From Clostridia bacterium (GTDB lineage Bacteria > Bacillota > Clostridia > Oscillospirales > CAG-272): a stretch of 64,000 nt of DNA. The position numbers and the translations under genes are program-made. Where the stretch lies: the NCBI GenBank assembly GCA_017547755.1, contig JAFYOX010000027.1:1-64000 (forward strand), in the 5' to 3' direction. The notes under the pieces were generated by a model. It saw nothing but the letters and a program-made list of their open reading frames with translations. It did no database searches and was not told where the DNA came from. Shown one piece after another: positions 1-8,301 of the stretch; the first letter of the stretch is position 1; each line of letters begins with the position of its first letter.

Positions 1-493
1 ATGTCGATGCCCTCTTGTGAATCACCCCGACCAAAGGGGACACCCCGTTGGATACCCCGACCGTCGGGTGACTCGGCCGGTGGGCCTCGGACAGACAGCG
101 GTTTTCACGCGGCAGATCGTTCGGAAATTACGGAGTTGGGTGCAAATCTGTCCAAAACGCACGTTCAGTATAAACAGCGGTAAAGGGCATCCTTCATTGG
201 ATAAAGCGGCAAACGCCACCCTTAACCCCCGGCGGTCAGCCAGAATCAACTTCCCATACGGACAGTATATCCGTCTCGTTCGTATTCTCTCCCCCCATAA
301 CTGAAATAAACAATCCGCCCGAAGGGCTTCCGGAGACCCACAGGGTCTCCCAGCCGGCAATTCACAAAGGGGCGGCGCCTGAGCCCGGAGGTTCACGAAG
401 TGAAACTCCATTGTGCAGCCGTCCGCGCAGGGACATTAATCAAGAAAAACGACCCCGAAGGGTCGTTTTTCAACCTTCCCGACCGAAGGTCGG
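1..493. repeat. Family B intergenic repeat, copy 1 (left end cut by window)
   Basis: This is non-coding DNA nearly identical in layout to the copy at 12150-12833. It starts inside the left arm (the CCCTCTTGTGAATCACCCCGACC block), passes through the conserved core with the TTCCCATACGGACRGTATATCC segment near 250, and ends in the right arm: a GGAGACCCacaGGGTCTCC hairpin near 335-355, a GGAG..CTCC hairpin containing TTCACgaaGTGAA near 390-410, the terminator hairpin at 445-470, and a final CCGACC/GGTCGG hairpin at 479-493. The right arm lies 9 bp downstream of the stop codon of the solute-binding protein gene, so its terminator probably ends that transcript. No Shine-Dalgarno site supports the short open frames inside it. 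Confidence 0.85.
445..470. terminator. Intrinsic terminator in repeat arm
   Basis: The stem AAAAACGACC/GGGTCGTTTTT with a CGAA-type loop is symmetrical, so it has a T-run in both directions. On the minus strand it lies about 35 bp past the stop of the solute-binding protein gene ending at 503. Confidence 0.8.
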
Positions 494-502
494 TTACAAT
501 AA

Positions 503-1996
503 TCAGCCGTTGGCCTGGATCTTCTGCACTGCCTTTTCCAGCGACTTGGTGATCGGCTTCGAATTCTTCGCCCAGTAGGACGCATAGTTGCTGTCCTTCG
601 CGGTCATCAGCGTACGGAGAACGAACCACGGATTGCCGATGGATTCGTTGTAGAGCTGTTCGAAGTTGATGAGCGCGCTGTTCTGGATCAGATCCATCAT
701 TTCCGCGGTTTCCTGGTCGCGGGAATAACGGTTCTTCAGCGCAACGTCAAAGTATGCCGGGGTGACGGTACGGTAGCTCTGCGCGCAGAGTGCTTCGAGT
801 ACCGCTGCGGACATTTCCGGATTCTTCGCGTCGATCGGGATACACCAGAGAGACAGAGCGTCCTGTACGCGGGTACCGTACTTGCCCTGCGTTTCGTCCA
901 GCATCGGGTACGGCAGTACGCCGAAGTCGTCTTCCATTTCCGCAAACGTGGATGCAACGTTTTCCATTGCCGCCGTTACGAGAAGCGCACGGCCTTCCAC
1001 GAAGATTTCACGTTCCGTATAGCCGGTCGTGATCGAACGGCAGCCGGGGTTGTTCCACATCAGGTTGTATACCTTTTCGACGATGGTGGTCATGCGTTCA
1101 GTATTTACGTCCATTACCGGCAGACCGTTTTCGTCGCGGGAGATCATCGATACCTGGAAGCCCTGCAGGAAGGAGTCGGCGTCGTTGATGGTGGAGGTGA
1201 TCAGACCGTAGTTGTCGCCGATGGTCGCAGTGCCGTCCCCGTCGGTGTCAATGTACGCCGCGGAGGAAAGTTCGTAGACATAGTCGATCGTCCAGCGGTT
1301 TTCCTTGACGACGTCGTAGAGATTTTCAAGTTCATAGTCCGAGGCAAGCTTCTGGTTGAACGCGAAGACGAACATGGCGGAGGTCATCGTTTTCGCAATG
1401 TTGCCGGTGACAAAGTAGAGTTTGTTCGCGATTTCAAGTTCTTCCACGGCGGACTGGTTCCACCACTGCTGTTCAAGATCGAGATACGGCAGGGGAAGAA
1501 CGTCGAGCATCAGACCTTCGAGCGACAGTGCAGGAATACGTGCCGACCAGCCGGCAATGATGTCATACGCACCGTCCGCTGCCATAATGGACGCGCGGAG
1601 CGAAGAGATGGCGTTGTTGTAGGCTTCCCAGCCTTCCGCACGGACCGGAACAAGTTCGACATTGAGACGTTCCGCGACCATGGTGTTGCGTTCGTAGACG
1701 GCGTCGTTGACGGGTTCGCCGGTCATTTCTTCCACACCGATTTCAAGATACGCCTGGTCGTCGCCGCGCGCATGGATCGTTACGGTCTCACCGCCGAAAT
1801 CGAGGTCGTCCGGCAGGGTGTCCGGGGTATTTTCACGGGTGATCTCGGTTTCTTCGGGAACCGCTTCTGCTGCAAGCTCTGCGGAAACCGAAGGAGTGCC
1901 GTCCTCTGCGGCGGTTTCCTCAGTTTCGGCGCAGGAAACGAAGGCCGGAGCGCACATCAGCAGTGCAAGAAACAGGGCTAAGAACTTCTTCTTCAT
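503..1996 (-). CDS. Extracellular solute-binding lipoprotein (sugar ABC type)
   Basis: A 497-aa lipoprotein with a signal peptide (MKKKFLALFLALLMCAPAF) and lipobox Cys near residue 22 (FVSC), followed by an acidic, Ala/Thr-rich linker. The body matches the family 1 solute-binding fold of Clostridia: an early RNTMVAERLNVEL segment, NRWTIDYVYEL, and a DTDGDG calcium-loop-like sequence. It should sit on the outer face of the membrane and bind a sugar or glycan fragment for uptake. No permease or ATPase gene is adjacent, so its transporter must be elsewhere. The ATG has a strong AGGAGG and lies about 105 nt downstream of a consensus promoter. Three related proteins occur at 25297, 35905 and 63538. 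Substrate unknown. Confidence 0.9.
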   Translation of the reverse strand: MKKKFLALFLALLMCAPAFVSCAETEETAAEDGTPSVSAELAAEAVPEETEITRENTPDTLPDDLDFGGETVTIHARGDDQAYLEIGVEEMTGEPVNDAVYERNTMVAERLNVELVPVRAEGWEAYNNAISSLRASIMAADGAYDIIAGWSARIPALSLEGLMLDVLPLPYLDLEQQWWNQSAVEELEIANKLYFVTGNIAKTMTSAMFVFAFNQKLASDYELENLYDVVKENRWTIDYVYELSSAAYIDTDGDGTATIGDNYGLITSTINDADSFLQGFQVSMISRDENGLPVMDVNTERMTTIVEKVYNLMWNNPGCRSITTGYTEREIFVEGRALLVTAAMENVASTFAEMEDDFGVLPYPMLDETQGKYGTRVQDALSLWCIPIDAKNPEMSAAVLEALCAQSYRTVTPAYFDVALKNRYSRDQETAEMMDLIQNSALINFEQLYNESIGNPWFVLRTLMTAKDSNYASYWAKNSKPITKSLEKAVQKIQANG

Positions 1997-2107
1997 AGGG
2001 GAAACCTCCTGAAATGAGATATGATTTTTCGTTATATTCCCGCAAAATTCAGATGATATTTGGATAATATGCTGAATTTACGTGATATATTCATATATTA
2101 TATATCC

Positions 2108-2136
2108 ATAATAACACATCCTGCTGGAAATGTCAA
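2108..2136 (-). promoter_or_regulatory. Sigma-A promoter for the solute-binding protein gene
   Basis: On the minus strand TTGACA (2131-2136) is followed after exactly 17 bp by TATTAT (2108-2113). The implied 5' leader is about 105 nt, AT-rich, and ends in AGGAGG. Confidence 0.7.
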
Positions 2137-2427
2137 GAACTTTTCTGAGAACCCGCAGGGCAATTGCTTACGAAAGATTTGAACCAAACATCCCACTGTG
2201 CCGAGAGGAGTCTAAAAAGCCTCCGCGAGGTCGCAAACGGTCTTCTGATAGTTTGTATGTCTCCATTTGATGTACCCGATTTGCGCAGACTATATTTATT
2301 TTCACCCAGTTTGAAAGGTTTTGAAAGGAGTTTCCCTCAAGAATTTCGGAAGCGATTGCCGTGTCTCCTTCCCGATTTTTAATCGTATTCTAATCGAAAT
2401 TCCCTTTTTCTTTAAGGAAAAATCCTG

Positions 2428-2433
2428 TATAAT
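2428..2433 (+). promoter_or_regulatory. Probable -10 box for the 2470-4972 operon
   Basis: A perfect TATAAT 37 bp upstream of the start codon. The -35 position 17 bp upstream (TTTTTC) is poor, so the promoter may be weak or activator-dependent. Confidence 0.45.
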
Positions 2434-2469
2434 AGGGGCATCGGAAGAACTTTTGAAAGGATTACGGAA

Positions 2470-2940
2470 ATGGAACATATAGAAATGGTGGAACGCCTGC
2501 ACGAGAAGGCGGGGATCTCGTATACGGATGCGAAGGACGCGCTGGAGAGAAGCGGATGGGATATGCTGGAGGCGCTGGTGCTTCTGGAGCGGGAAGGAAA
2601 GATCGCCCCGCTGACTGCGAGCACATCTTCGTCGGACGACGGGAACTCCTACGAAAAAGTCACTGCGACGGCGTCCAGAAAGGACAGCAATTTTCATGAG
2701 ACCATGAACGGTGCGCGCGAAAAACTGCGGAAGCTGTTTGACGACAGCCTTGCGACGGATTTTGTCGTCAAGCGGCAGGGGAAGGAGATCTTCCGCCTGC
2801 AGGTGCTGATCGCGCTGATTCTGTGCATCTGCCTCTGGGAACCCATCCTTGCGGCGCTGGTGATCGGGCTGCTCTGCGACTGCCGCTATTCGTTCGAGCG
2901 CCGGAAGGCAGTGACCGGAGAAAAGGAAAGCCATGAATAA
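2470..2940 (+). CDS. UBA-like/DUF4342 membrane protein
   Basis: A 156-aa protein whose first 45 residues resemble a UBA/EF-Ts-N helical domain (VERLHEKAGISYTDAKDALE, then WDMLEALVLLE), as in DUF4342 proteins. Residues about 112-140 form a hydrophobic stretch (VLIALILCICLWEPILAALVIGLL), so the protein is probably membrane-bound with a cytoplasmic N-terminal domain. Its stop overlaps the next gene's start by 8 bp (2933-2940), so it is translationally coupled to the response regulator and is likely part of the same signalling unit. Biochemical role unknown. A GAAAGGA Shine-Dalgarno supports the start. Confidence 0.75.
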   Translation: MEHIEMVERLHEKAGISYTDAKDALERSGWDMLEALVLLEREGKIAPLTASTSSSDDGNSYEKVTATASRKDSNFHETMNGAREKLRKLFDDSLATDFVVKRQGKEIFRLQVLIALILCICLWEPILAALVIGLLCDCRYSFERRKAVTGEKESHE

Positions 2941-3625
2941 GATCCTCATCATCGAAGACGAAGAAAAGATCGCGCGGTTTGTGGAACTGGAACTGCGGCA
3001 CGAAGGCTACGATACCGCCAAGGCGGGCGACGGACGTACCGGGCTCGACATGGCGGAAACGGGAGAATACGACCTTGTCGTACTCGATATCATGCTTCCG
3101 CAGCTGTCCGGGATCGAAGTCCTGCGCCGTCTGCGGAAATCCGCGAATGCCGCGGCGGCAAACGTGCCGGTCATCCTGCTGACCGCGCGCGACGCGGTCA
3201 CGGACAAAGTGACGGGGCTCGACATGGGCGCGAACGACTACATGACCAAGCCGTTTGCCATTGAGGAACTGCTGGCACGCATCCGCGCGGCACTGCGTCA
3301 GGTGCAGGCGCAGAACAGCGTGCACGTTCCGGCGGACGACGGGATCCTGCGTGCGGGAGAGATCGAACTGAACCTTCCGGCGCATACGGTCACGTACCGC
3401 GGAAAGGCGGTGGATTTCACGAACCGGGAATTCATCCTTCTGCGTACGCTGATGGAAAACAAAAATACCGCCATGACCCGGGAGAAACTGCTTGCGGCGG
3501 CATGGGGCTACGATTATTACGGCGAAACCAACATTGTGGATGTGTACGTCCGCTACATCCGCCAGAAGACCGGCGACGGCGTGATCAAAACGATCCGCGG
3601 GGTCGGCTACATGGTGGAGGAATAA
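2933..3625 (+). CDS. OmpR/PhoB-family response regulator
   Basis: A 230-aa regulator with a receiver domain (residues 1-120; acidic pocket IIEDEEK, phospho-acceptor D52 in LVVLDIMLP, switch Thr in ILLTARD, Lys in YMTKPF) and a winged-helix output domain (about 130-228; NREFILLRTLMENKN, IVDVYVRYIRQKT, IRGVGYMV). Phosphorylated by the kinase encoded next, it should bind DNA and control promoters not identifiable here. It overlaps the DUF4342 gene by 8 bp and is followed after 18 bp by the kinase gene. Confidence 0.95.
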   Translation: MNKILIIEDEEKIARFVELELRHEGYDTAKAGDGRTGLDMAETGEYDLVVLDIMLPQLSGIEVLRRLRKSANAAAANVPVILLTARDAVTDKVTGLDMGANDYMTKPFAIEELLARIRAALRQVQAQNSVHVPADDGILRAGEIELNLPAHTVTYRGKAVDFTNREFILLRTLMENKNTAMTREKLLAAAWGYDYYGETNIVDVYVRYIRQKTGDGVIKTIRGVGYMVEE

Positions 3626-3643
3626 TTCTTTCGGGAGACAGTT

Positions 3644-4972
3644 ATGAACAACCGGACCGGCTCCATAGCCAAACGACTGAACGCCGCGCTTGTACGGCGG
3701 AAATTTTTTCATACGCTTCTGATCGATCTTGCCGTCGCGGTCCTTGTGATCGCGGTATGGTGTCTGACCGTCGAAAGCACCTGCGGCGGCGAAATTTCCA
3801 ACGTCGGGGAACGGTGGTTTGCCGGATACGAATGGGTGGACGACCATGTATCGGAATTCCTGCGTTCGTCGGAGAACGGGTTTGACGGCGGTGTTCTCCG
3901 CGAAGCCGAAGGGATCTTCCGCACGGTCGCGTACTGCTTTACCATCGACGGGATCGTGCACGTGAAAAGCGCGGCGGGGATCCTGTCGGCGGCCGCACTC
4001 GGACTGGCGGCTCTGCTGATCCTTCAGCTGATCGGCTGTTTTGCGGAGCATTTCACCGGCCGCGGGCTGATCAAGCGGTATCTGCGTCCGATCGACGAGA
4101 TCGCGCTGTCGGCGGAACGTCTGTCGTCGATGCAGAAGGTACCGGAGCGGACGCAGACGGAAGTGGCGTCCCTTGCGCACGCGATCAACGAGATCGACGA
4201 CAGCGATATGCGGGTAGCCGTGCATGATTCGGAGCTCGGCGGACTGGAAGCGGCGGTGAACAACATGCTGAAGCGGCTGGAGGAATCGAAGCGGAAGCAG
4301 ATCCGCTTCGTGGACGACGCATCGCACGAACTGCGCACACCGATCGCGGTGATCCAGGGGTATGTGAATATGCTTGACCGCTGGGGAAAGGACGATCCGA
4401 AGGTGATGGAGGAATCGATCGCGGCGATCAAGGACGAAACGGTGCATATGAAGACGCTGATCGACCAGCTTCTCTTCCTCGCGCGCGGCGACATGGAGCG
4501 GCACGTGATCCACCGGATGCCGCTTGACGCGAACGAGCTCCTCGAAGAGGTGGCGGAAGAGAGCCGCATGATCGATGCGTCCCACGAATACCTCTTCGAA
4601 ACGGACGGCATCCCCCATCCGGTCCACGCCGACCCTGCCCTGCTCAAGCAGGTACTCCGCATCCTGACGGACAACGCATCCAAATACACGCCGGCCGGCG
4701 GCACGGTCAAATTCCGCGCCTACGAAAAAAACGCCCGCGTCTGCATGGAAGTCAGCGACACGGGCATCGGCATCCCCACCGACGAGCTCCCCCGCATCTT
4801 CGACCGTTTCTACCGCGGTCAGAACCTGCGCGGCGAATCCTCCGGCGGCAGCGGCCTCGGCCTCTCCATCGCCAAATGGATCGTCGACGAGCACTCCGGC
4901 GAAATCTCTGCCATCTCCAGCGAGGGCATCGGTACCCGCATGACCGTCTCTCTGGATGTCTATGCGGGGTGA
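3644..4972 (+). CDS. Two-component sensor histidine kinase
   Basis: A 442-aa kinase with two membrane segments (about 22-42 and 108-130) bracketing a short 65-residue extracellular region, then a HAMP-like linker, a dimerisation/phosphoacceptor domain (FVDDASHELRTPIAV, H228) and an ATPase domain with N-box DNASKYT, G1 box SDTGIGIP, F-box FDRFYRG and G2 box GSGLGLS. It pairs with the upstream OmpR-type regulator. The sensory domain is small and not recognisable, so the signal is unknown. A strong terminator follows 16 bp after the stop, closing the three-gene operon. Confidence 0.95.
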   Translation: MNNRTGSIAKRLNAALVRRKFFHTLLIDLAVAVLVIAVWCLTVESTCGGEISNVGERWFAGYEWVDDHVSEFLRSSENGFDGGVLREAEGIFRTVAYCFTIDGIVHVKSAAGILSAAALGLAALLILQLIGCFAEHFTGRGLIKRYLRPIDEIALSAERLSSMQKVPERTQTEVASLAHAINEIDDSDMRVAVHDSELGGLEAAVNNMLKRLEESKRKQIRFVDDASHELRTPIAVIQGYVNMLDRWGKDDPKVMEESIAAIKDETVHMKTLIDQLLFLARGDMERHVIHRMPLDANELLEEVAEESRMIDASHEYLFETDGIPHPVHADPALLKQVLRILTDNASKYTPAGGTVKFRAYEKNARVCMEVSDTGIGIPTDELPRIFDRFYRGQNLRGESSGGSGLGLSIAKWIVDEHSGEISAISSEGIGTRMTVSLDVYAG

Positions 4973-4987
4973 GTAATTTTATATTTT

Positions 4988-5027
4988 ATCTGCTGCTGCC
5001 GGTTGGTGGGAGCAGATTTTTTCTTTT
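4988..5027 (+). terminator. Terminator of the two-component operon
   Basis: Stem ATCTGCT (4988-4994) with AGCAGAT (5011-5017) followed by TTTTTTCTTTT. It lies 16 bp after the kinase stop codon. Confidence 0.75.
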
Positions 5028-5117
5028 GGGGGATACGGTCGCTTTTTGAAAAAAGCTCCGCAAAAACTTTAATCTGTTGTAGCCGGATTGGTGGGCTGAT
5101 ATGGGTTTGTAAAAAAG

Positions 5118-5201
5118 GGATTTTTTGATGGGTCTGTGCGCTGACATATATTTTGTCAACTGGGATAGCCTAATGGCTACGCACAGACCCATAAAAAATC
5201 C
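5118..5201. repeat. Long hairpin in the 4973-5336 gap
   Basis: Arms 5118-5140 and 5180-5201 are complementary over about 22 bp (GATGGGTCTGTGCG with CGCACAGACCC core) with one mismatch near the outer third. The loop contains a second small stem AGCC/GGCT. Together with the family A palindrome at 5266-5302 it fills most of this 364-bp gap between convergent genes. No gene is visible. Confidence 0.6.
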
Positions 5202-5265
5202 TTCCAAACCTCAAATCTGCACAATCAATCGTCCTGTAGCCGTATAAAGAGGTTTGGAAGGGAGT

Positions 5266-5302
5266 TTGAGGGAAACCTTTCCTCTGAAAAGGTTCCCCTC
5301 AA
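5266..5302. repeat. Family A palindrome, copy 1
   Basis: TTGAGGGAAACCTTT pairs with AAAGGTTCCCCTCAA around a short loop, one internal mismatch. It lies about 35 bp downstream of the MORN gene's stop on the minus strand and may act as its terminator. Confidence 0.75.
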
Positions 5303-5336
5303 GAAATTACAACAAAACAATATTTGATAGAAAAAC

Positions 5337-6179
5337 TCAGGGCGTTTCCGCGCGGATGATGATGCCGTTTTCGAAGTAACCTTTGTAGACGCGGCCGGAG
5401 GGCCAGGAGTAGGTGCCGGCACCGGAGAGGATGTTGTCTTTGAATTCGCCGGTGTAGGATTCGCCGGAGGCCCAGGTGTAGGTACCGATGCCGCTGCGGA
5501 CATCGTTGATGTAGGCGCCTTCGTAGACGTCGCCGTTTTTCCAGGTGTAGATGCCGGAGCCGTTTTTCATGTCGTCGGTGTAGGAACCGATGTAGACGTC
5601 GCCGGAGGCGTAGCGGTATTCGCCGGAACCGTTCTTTTTGTCGCCGGAGAATTCGCCTTCGTAGACGGAGCCGTCCGCGAAGGTGTAGGTGCCGGTACCG
5701 GACTTCACTCCGTCTTCGAACATGCCCACGTAGACGTCACCGCTGACGTAGGTGTAGGTGCCGGTGCCCGAGATGAGATCGTTTGCGAAGGTGCCCACGT
5801 ACGTGTCGCCGTTCGCGTAGATGATCTGCCCTTCCCCGTTTTTCAGAAGGTTGTCAAGACCGCCCGTGTAGACGTCCCCGTTCGAATAGGAGATTTCTTC
5901 CCGGTCAAGGTTTACGTCCGCCGAGACGCCGTCCGAGTAGATCAGGCGTCCCTTGTAGGGCTTGCCGTTTTCGTCCACCTTCCCGAGGAATTTCACGTAC
6001 AGGTCTTCCGTTACGTTGACCTTGATGTAGCGGATGCCCGACGCGTATACCACCGCGATCAGACCCGCCAGACACAGAACCGCCGCAAGGATGATCGCAA
6101 TGATCACCGCGGCAAAGCTGCGCTTCTTCTTCTTTTTCCGGGGAGCTCGGTTTCCTCCCCTGTTTGTCGCCTGATTCAT
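5337..6179 (-). CDS. Membrane-anchored MORN-repeat protein
   Basis: A 280-aa protein with a Lys/Arg-rich N-terminus (KKKKKR at 15-20), one membrane helix (about 22-47) and, from residue 98 to the end, eight 23-residue MORN repeats of the form Y.sGDvY.G.f.dd..sGtGtYt; a weaker repeat lies near 72-90. The topology (positive inside) puts the repeats outside the cell. MORN repeats form beta-hairpin rods that bind lipids or proteins; the ligand here is unknown. The DNA of the repeats is a 69-bp tandem array with drifted codons, not a recent expansion. The gene sits alone between the two-component operon and a glycoside hydrolase gene. Confidence 0.85.
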   Translation of the reverse strand: MNQATNRGGNRAPRKKKKKRSFAAVIIAIILAAVLCLAGLIAVVYASGIRYIKVNVTEDLYVKFLGKVDENGKPYKGRLIYSDGVSADVNLDREEISYSNGDVYTGGLDNLLKNGEGQIIYANGDTYVGTFANDLISGTGTYTYVSGDVYVGMFEDGVKSGTGTYTFADGSVYEGEFSGDKKNGSGEYRYASGDVYIGSYTDDMKNGSGIYTWKNGDVYEGAYINDVRSGIGTYTWASGESYTGEFKDNILSGAGTYSWPSGRVYKGYFENGIIIRAETP

Positions 6180-6206
6180 AGGTTCTCCTGTTGTGCTTTT
6201 ATGCTT

Positions 6207-8234
6207 TTATTTTTGGTTTTTTGTGATCCGTAAAAGAAGGGTCTCCCCTTTTTTCATCTCCACATCGGCAAACGATTCGTTTCCGGGAAGCGTTTTTCCC
6301 GTGAAGACGTCCGTGAGTGACGCTTTGTACGGTACGCAGATCCGCTTGAGGCCGTCGGATGCCGCGTGAACGGCAAGATGCGTTTCGCTCGCATAGACCG
6401 CGTCTCCGCCGAAAGTATAGATCTGTCCTCCCGCCGCGAGGATCAGGCGGCGGAGAAGATCGGACGACGGCGTGCGTTCTGCCGTGCAGTATACGCTGTA
6501 ATCCGCGTGCCGGCGAAGGATCGAGACGATCTGTCCCGCCGCATCCGCCGTGATCAGCGCGTCGCCCGGCTGACGTTCCAGCCCCGCGTCTCCCGTGCCG
6601 ATCCCGCTTGCCGGGAAGGTGTCCGTGTTCCGCGCGTCGAGGAAGACGAGCATCCGCCCGTCCGCTTTCCATTTCCGCAGGGCGTCCAGTTTCGGGAGTG
6701 TCCACTCCGCGACCGGGCCGAACAGCGCGAGACGGTAGTCTGCGGGATCGATCTTTTCGAGATCGTCAAACAGGAACAGCCGGTACGGCGTTCCCGTGTG
6801 CCCGAGTTTTTTGCTCAGTTCGTGGTACATCCACGCGTATCCTTCGATCGGGCTGATCCGGTTGAAGAACGCGTCGTCCAGAAAGACCGCGGCTGGCGCG
6901 GCGTTTCCTGAACCGCCTTCAAAGGAATATTCTTCGTAAAGTTCTCTCGCACGGCGGTGGAATGCGCGGAACTCGTCGTGATCGTACCAGCCGCCCCACA
7001 TATCGAACCACCATACGGCGGTGTTGTGCGTCAGTACGCGGGCGAGTGCCTTCGTCATCTGCCCGAGCGAGCCTTCCACGGTGTCCGGACCGAGCCAGAC
7101 GGGACCGTCGTACGCCCGGTTCACCACCGGATCGGCGTGCGGCATGCATCGGCTGATCGGCTGTGACAGGCAGGTGCGTATGTCCGCTTCCATGAACCAC
7201 GGCTTGCCGTGCAGCATCGCGGATTCCACGGAGCCGGGGAATCCCCAGTCCACACCGGAAGCGCGGCTGTCGGTATACATGAACGGACTTGCGAGAAAAT
7301 CGACCGCATCGCTTTCGAAAACGATGTGCGCGGCATGATGTCCTTCTTCCGTACCCGCCGTGGAGTAGCCGAAGAAGGCGCCGATGACCAGCTCGCCGCC
7401 GGTCACGCGTTTCGCCGCCGCACAGAGAGCGACCGCCGCCTGTGCGTTGATTTCGTTCAGGAATGCGTACGTGTCGATCGCCTGCTGTTCGAATGCGGGA
7501 TCGTGCAGGGCACCTCCCGCGGCGGAGCCGAACATCCGCTGTGCCGGACTTGCAAACTGTGCGTCGTCAAAGGAGGCATACGCCGTATGCCATGCGCGGC
7601 TGAGGGCATCCGGATCGGCGTACCGCTGTTTCAGCCAACGGCGGAAGGCACGCAGTGCGCACGGCGAATAGTCCGTGTACTGCATGGGATGATGATTCGG
7701 ACGGAGGAATTCCTCCGTGTTGCCGCAGGCGATGTGCCATCCGGGAACATACGCGGAAAATCCGCTGTCCCGGAGCCAGTCGCGGAAGGCTTCCATCATT
7801 TCTTCGGTGTCGCGCAGCCATTTTTCGGAGCAGTAGGAGTGATGCACCGGCGTGCCCTGTGCATCGAGACACAGTTCACCCGGATTTTCGTCTTCCCACC
7901 AGGACGGCGGCTCGACCATCAGACGCGGGATAAGGTAAACTTCCCCCGGTCTGCTGCCGGCTATGATCCGGCGGAAATCCCGTTCGGCGGCGGAAAAATC
8001 GTAGGAACCGTACCCTTTCCAGAAACCGTCACGGAAAGGACGGATCCCGGAATTCTGGTTGATCCCCCGGTCGCCGGCATAAACGGCGGTAAAGAAGAGA
8101 CGGACGCCCGCCTCTTTGAAGTCGTCGTAACAGGCCTTTTCCGGCTGATAGGACATATACCCGTACATCGGCATCGCCTGCCCGTCAACTTCCAGAAGAA
8201 AAATCTCATTCTTTCGAATAATTCTGCTTTTCAT
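6207..8234 (-). CDS. GH42-like beta-galactosidase-type glycoside hydrolase
   Basis: A 675-aa cytoplasmic protein with a TIM-barrel domain like glycoside hydrolase family 42. The segment GWHIACGNTEEF matches the acid/base region and is followed by the family-like FRRWLKQRYADPDALSRAWHTAY; GKPWFMEADIR (middle third) is a plausible nucleophile region. A beta-trimerisation-like domain with GPVAEW and a C-terminal beta domain follow. The barrel is divergent, so the substrate may not be lactose. I start at 8234 because the longer open frame to 8300 is only translation of a family A palindrome. The Shine-Dalgarno is weak. Confidence 0.75.
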   Translation of the reverse strand: MKSRIIRKNEIFLLEVDGQAMPMYGYMSYQPEKACYDDFKEAGVRLFFTAVYAGDRGINQNSGIRPFRDGFWKGYGSYDFSAAERDFRRIIAGSRPGEVYLIPRLMVEPPSWWEDENPGELCLDAQGTPVHHSYCSEKWLRDTEEMMEAFRDWLRDSGFSAYVPGWHIACGNTEEFLRPNHHPMQYTDYSPCALRAFRRWLKQRYADPDALSRAWHTAYASFDDAQFASPAQRMFGSAAGGALHDPAFEQQAIDTYAFLNEINAQAAVALCAAAKRVTGGELVIGAFFGYSTAGTEEGHHAAHIVFESDAVDFLASPFMYTDSRASGVDWGFPGSVESAMLHGKPWFMEADIRTCLSQPISRCMPHADPVVNRAYDGPVWLGPDTVEGSLGQMTKALARVLTHNTAVWWFDMWGGWYDHDEFRAFHRRARELYEEYSFEGGSGNAAPAAVFLDDAFFNRISPIEGYAWMYHELSKKLGHTGTPYRLFLFDDLEKIDPADYRLALFGPVAEWTLPKLDALRKWKADGRMLVFLDARNTDTFPASGIGTGDAGLERQPGDALITADAAGQIVSILRRHADYSVYCTAERTPSSDLLRRLILAAGGQIYTFGGDAVYASETHLAVHAASDGLKRICVPYKASLTDVFTGKTLPGNESFADVEMKKGETLLLRITKNQK

Positions 8235-8253
8235 GATTTTTATAGAGGTGAGT

Positions 8254-8292
8254 TTCCGGGGGAAACTTTTTTCCGAAAAAGTTCCCCCGGAA
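8254..8292. repeat. Family A palindrome, copy 2
   Basis: TTCCGGGGGAAACTTTTT pairs perfectly with AAAAAGTTCCCCCGGAA around a CCG loop. It sits between the membrane protein gene (stop 8302) and the glycoside hydrolase start (8234), where it would terminate or attenuate minus-strand transcripts. Confidence 0.85.
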
Positions 8293-8301
8293 AACCCCAT
8301 T

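Larger units (their letters stand above)
1997..2469. other. Divergent intergenic region
   Basis: This 473-bp gap holds the leader and promoter of the minus-strand lipoprotein gene at its left end and a TATAAT (2428-2433) for the plus-strand regulator operon at its right end. Between them a fragment near 2310-2345 (GAAAGGTTTTGAAAGGAG then TTTCCCTCAAG) looks like a degraded family A repeat. I see no gene here. Confidence 0.5.

Noticed and set aside
388..410. GGTTCACGAAGTGAAAC as a parS-like site
   Set aside because: The central CACGTG of parS is missing and the segment forms a hairpin with GAA in the loop that belongs to the repeat arms.
2768..4894. Open frame of 708 codons on the minus strand across the two-component genes
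   Set aside because: It is antisense to clear response-regulator and kinase domains; GC-rich third positions leave the opposite strand open, and the product shows no family motif and is rich in His/Arg/Val.
5340..5888. Regular 69-bp direct repeats, possible CRISPR or satellite
   Set aside because: The period is three times 23 codons and the repeats translate as MORN units; there are no spacers and third positions have drifted.
8254..8292. Noc-binding site because of TTTCC and GGAAA halves
   Set aside because: The palindrome is longer, has a loop and recurs as family A; the TTTCCCGGGAAA core of Noc sites is not present.
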